From positions 1 to 6,844 of the forward strand of contig CAYFUN010000042.1 in assembly GCA_964346535.1 (NCBI GenBank): a stretch of DNA of 6,844 nt. Reading direction: 5' to 3'. This DNA comes from Neofamilia sp964346535 (GTDB lineage Bacteria; Bacillota; Clostridia; Tissierellales; Peptoniphilaceae). Positions 4,539 through 6,844 of this stretch are shown here, piece after piece. Position 1 is the stretch's first letter. The number at the start of each line of letters is the position of its first letter. The translations under genes and the position numbers were made by a program. The notes beneath the pieces were generated by a model that ran no database searches, had not been told where the DNA came from, and saw only the letters and a program-made list of their open reading frames with translations.

Positions 4539-6659
4539 GTGCAAGTTAGAAAGAGAAACGGCAATTTAGTAGAATTTGAAGGGGAAAAAATTGTTATAGC
4601 CATAGAAAAGGCCATGGCAGAAACAGAAATAGGTGTAGACTCTCAGATATCTAAAGAGATCGCAGAAAAAATTGAAGCAGATTTTAAAAACGAAGCAGAA
4701 CTTAGTATAGAAAAAATTCAAGACGCAGTAGAACTTGAGCTAATGAAGTTGCGCCCAGACGTTGCCAAAAAATATATTATTTACAGGCAAGAAAGGGAAA
4801 AACTAAGAAGAGAAGGCTGGGAAATGACCGACCTTCAAAGGGACATCTATGAAAAGAAATATAGATACAACAACGAATCCTTTGAAGAATTTTTAGACAG
4901 GGTATCAGGCGGCGACGAAGCCATTAAAAAAGCAATTAAAGACAAGAAATTTATGCCAGCAGGAAGAATCCTAGCAGGTAGAGGCCTTGCCCTTAGAGGA
5001 AAAAAAGTTACTCTTTCTAATTGCTATGTAATGCCAAAGGTAGGCGACTCAATAGAAGAAATTTACGACACTGCCAAATACCTAGCTAGAACTTATTCCT
5101 ACGGTGGCGGAGTTGGCCTAAACATTTCTAAACTTAGACCAAGAGGAGCCAAAGTTAACAACGCAGCTTCAACAACAACTGGAGCAGTTTCCTTTATGGA
5201 CCTGTTCTCTATGACAACATCTCTAATAGGAATGAAGGGTAGACGTGGAGCCCTAATGCTAAACATGGATTGCTCTCACCCAGACCTAGAAGAATTTATA
5301 GCAGTAAAGTCAGACCTATCAAAGGTAACATCAGCAAACATTTCAGTTAATGTTGACAATGAATTTATGCAAGCAGTTGTAAATGATGAAGTTTACACTC
5401 AAAAATTTACTGTAGAAGCAACTGGAGAAGTAATAGAAAAAAGAGTTAACGCTAGAAAGCTTTTTAGAGACCTAGCCCTAAACAACTGGAAAATGGCAGA
5501 GCCAGGTATCCTTTATTGGGACAATATAAAAGCTTGGCACCTAATGAGCGAAGACCCAGGTTTTGAATATGCAGGAGTAAATCCTTGTGCAGAAGAACCA
5601 CTTCCAGCCTTTGGATCCTGTAACCTATCTTCAATAAACCTAGGCGAATTTGTAATCCATCCATTTACAAAATACGCCAGATTTGAATTTGAAAAATTTG
5701 CAGAAATGGTTAGAAATGGAGTAATTTATCTAAACGGAGTCTTAGATGAAAATATGAACCTCCATCCACTAAAACAACAAAGAGAAGTTTGTAATGACCT
5801 TAGACAAATTGGTCTTGGAATAATGGGTCTAGCAGACACCTTTATAAAAATGGGCATAGAATATGGATCAGACGAATCCATATCTCTAATAAACCAAATA
5901 GGTAGACTTTTAATAAACGAAGCCTTGAGACAATCAGCCCTACTAGCAAAAGAAGATGGACCATTCCCAGCCTATAAAGAAGAATATGTTCTAAAGAGTC
6001 CATTTATCCTTCACAATGCAGATGAAGACGTTCTAGAACTAATAAAAGAACACGGACTTAGAAACTCTCAACTTCTAACTATAGCACCAACAGGATCAAT
6101 TTCAACTCTAATAGGCTGTTCAAATGGAGTAGAGCCACTTTTCCAAATCGCCTACACTAGAAAGACAGAATCAATCCACGGAGTAGACACCTACTACAAG
6201 GTGTACTCAGATATAGTAAGAAGATATATGAACGCCAACGATATAGGCAACGAAGAAGACCTGCCAGACTTTATAGTAACAGCAGACAAACTTGACTATA
6301 AGAAGAGAATAAAAGTCCAAGCAGCCTTCCAACAATTTATAGACGCATCTATTTCATCAACAGTAAATGTACCAAACGAATTTACAGTTGACCAAGTAGA
6401 AGACTTATATATCCACGCTTGGGAAAATAATCTAAAGGGAATAACAATTTATAGAGACGGCTGTGAAAGATCTGGAATTCTAACAACAGACTCAACAAAG
6501 AGAAACAGAATCGAAGAGCTACAAGAAGAATTAAATAGAGAAATAGCCAAAGAACTAGAAGAAAACCCAGACGTATGTCCAATGTGCGGCGGCCCTATGA
6601 ACCATTCAGGCGGCTGTTCAGAATGTCAAGACTGTGGCTACAGCCCTTGTGCAGTATAA
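4539..6659 (+). CDS. nrdJ: Adenosylcobalamin-dependent (class II) ribonucleotide reductase with ATP-cone
   Basis: Encodes a 706-residue single-chain reductase that makes deoxyribonucleotides using a radical generated from adenosylcobalamin, without oxygen or a separate radical-generating subunit. Seen (numbering from the GTG): an ATP-cone allosteric domain at about 1-90, opening VRKRNGNLVEFEGEKI; the class II catalytic barrel with SNCYV (C162, redox cysteine), GGGVGLNISKLRPRGA, NPCAE (N348, C350 thiyl-radical site, E352), FGSCNLSSINL (C361, redox partner) and phosphate-binding APTGS (516-520); and a C-terminal tail with six cysteines (C680, C683, C693, C696, C699, C704) arranged as CPMCGG...GGCSECQDCGYSPC, as in the NrdJ_Z type, where it serves zinc binding and re-reduction of the active site. 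All key residues are intact and no intein or frameshift is seen. A TTG at 4530 would add three residues but lacks spacing to the ribosome binding site. It has its own promoter, probable NrdR control and a terminator on each side, so it is monocistronic. Confidence 0.97.
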   Translation: MQVRKRNGNLVEFEGEKIVIAIEKAMAETEIGVDSQISKEIAEKIEADFKNEAELSIEKIQDAVELELMKLRPDVAKKYIIYRQEREKLRREGWEMTDLQRDIYEKKYRYNNESFEEFLDRVSGGDEAIKKAIKDKKFMPAGRILAGRGLALRGKKVTLSNCYVMPKVGDSIEEIYDTAKYLARTYSYGGGVGLNISKLRPRGAKVNNAASTTTGAVSFMDLFSMTTSLIGMKGRRGALMLNMDCSHPDLEEFIAVKSDLSKVTSANISVNVDNEFMQAVVNDEVYTQKFTVEATGEVIEKRVNARKLFRDLALNNWKMAEPGILYWDNIKAWHLMSEDPGFEYAGVNPCAEEPLPAFGSCNLSSINLGEFVIHPFTKYARFEFEKFAEMVRNGVIYLNGVLDENMNLHPLKQQREVCNDLRQIGLGIMGLADTFIKMGIEYGSDESISLINQIGRLLINEALRQSALLAKEDGPFPAYKEEYVLKSPFILHNADEDVLELIKEHGLRNSQLLTIAPTGSISTLIGCSNGVEPLFQIAYTRKTESIHGVDTYYKVYSDIVRRYMNANDIGNEEDLPDFIVTADKLDYKKRIKVQAAFQQFIDASISSTVNVPNEFTVDQVEDLYIHAWENNLKGITIYRDGCERSGILTTDSTKRNRIEELQEELNREIAKELEENPDVCPMCGGPMNHSGGCSECQDCGYSPCAV

Positions 6660-6678
6660 AAAATAAAAATATAAAATT

Positions 6679-6716
6679 AGACCTTAGAGCAAAAAAATGC
6701 TTTAAGGTCTTTTTTT
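6679..6716 (+). terminator. Intrinsic terminator between convergent genes
   Basis: Bases 6679-6691 pair with 6698-6710 in a 13-bp stem (one G-T wobble) around a loop of six A's, followed by T's to 6716. It lies 19 nt after the nrdJ stop. On the minus strand the same stem is followed by an interrupted T-rich stretch (complement of 6660-6678), so it may also end the opposing transcript. Its plus-strand T-tract overlaps the minus-strand stop codon. Confidence 0.9.
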
Positions 6717-6844
6717 ATGAAAGCTTAATATTAAATTTCTGGCATTTGTCTAACAAAATTTGAGTCAGATAGTCTTCGCCTAAAAGCTTGCACAAGTCTA
6801 AGGCCTTTACTAAATCGTCTTTAAAAGTCTTATCATCTAAGCGA
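6715..6844 (-). CDS. Unidentified protein, C-terminal end only (truncated by window)
   Basis: On the minus strand a frame is open from the window edge (first full codon at 6843) to a TAA at 6717-6715. It encodes 42 residues that begin RLDDKTFKDDLVKALDLC and end DKCQKFNIKLS. The segment is rich in Lys, Asp and Leu with helical spacing, like the last helices of a soluble protein. The stop falls right at a convergent terminator, and the codon use resembles the plus-strand genes, which supports a real gene over a chance frame. I do not recognise the family; too little is present to propose a function. Confidence 0.55.
   Translation of the reverse strand, partial: RLDDKTFKDDLVKALDLCKLLGEDYLTQILLDKCQKFNIKLS

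Noticed and set aside
5464..5664. Open frame on the minus strand opposite nrdJ
   Set aside because: It is antisense to the NPCAE active-site region of a certain gene and has a leucine-rich, low-information translation.
6382..6763. Open frames overlapping the nrdJ 3' end on both strands (minus 6382-6582, plus 6575-6763)
   Set aside because: The plus frame runs through the cysteine-rich tail of nrdJ and then through its terminator; the minus frame is antisense to nrdJ. Neither has a credible ribosome binding site or family features.

Overview
The window is ordinary chromosomal housekeeping sequence from an AT-rich, low-GC Gram-positive bacterium. The codon use (AGA for Arg, A/T third positions), strong AGGAGG ribosome binding sites, stand-alone ECF S component, TAXI-type TRAP receptor and adenosylcobalamin-dependent ribonucleotide reductase all fit an anaerobic Firmicute, perhaps a Tissierellia/Peptoniphilaceae-type organism. 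That assignment is an impression from gene content and style and has not been checked by a database search.

Layout: (1) 1-570, the C-terminal part of a TAXI-family TRAP transporter solute receptor, cut by the window edge. (2) 579-2285, rho, starting 8 nt after the receptor stop, with an unusual N-terminus of three SAP/Rho_N-like helical modules and an acidic linker. (3) 2314-3783, gltX, glutamyl-tRNA synthetase, 28 nt after rho. These three probably share one transcript, because no terminator or promoter is visible between them. (4) 3784-3869, a short intergenic region ending in a terminator-like hairpin whose 3' arm contains the Shine-Dalgarno sequence of the next gene. (5) 3870-4376, an ECF transporter S component. 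(6) 4377-4538, a strong intrinsic terminator, then a promoter with two putative NrdR boxes. (7) 4539-6659, nrdJ, class II ribonucleotide reductase, read here from a GTG codon. (8) 6679-6716, a strong terminator between convergent genes. (9) 6715-6844, the C-terminal end of an unidentified minus-strand gene.

The genes fall into separate functional units: a transport/termination/tRNA-charging operon, a regulated vitamin-type importer subunit, and a deoxynucleotide synthesis gene under probable NrdR control. I see no mobile element, CRISPR array, RNA gene or novel defence-type system. The points that most deserve a second look are the hairpin that buries the S-component ribosome binding site, the NrdR-box pair, and the triplicated N-terminal module of Rho.
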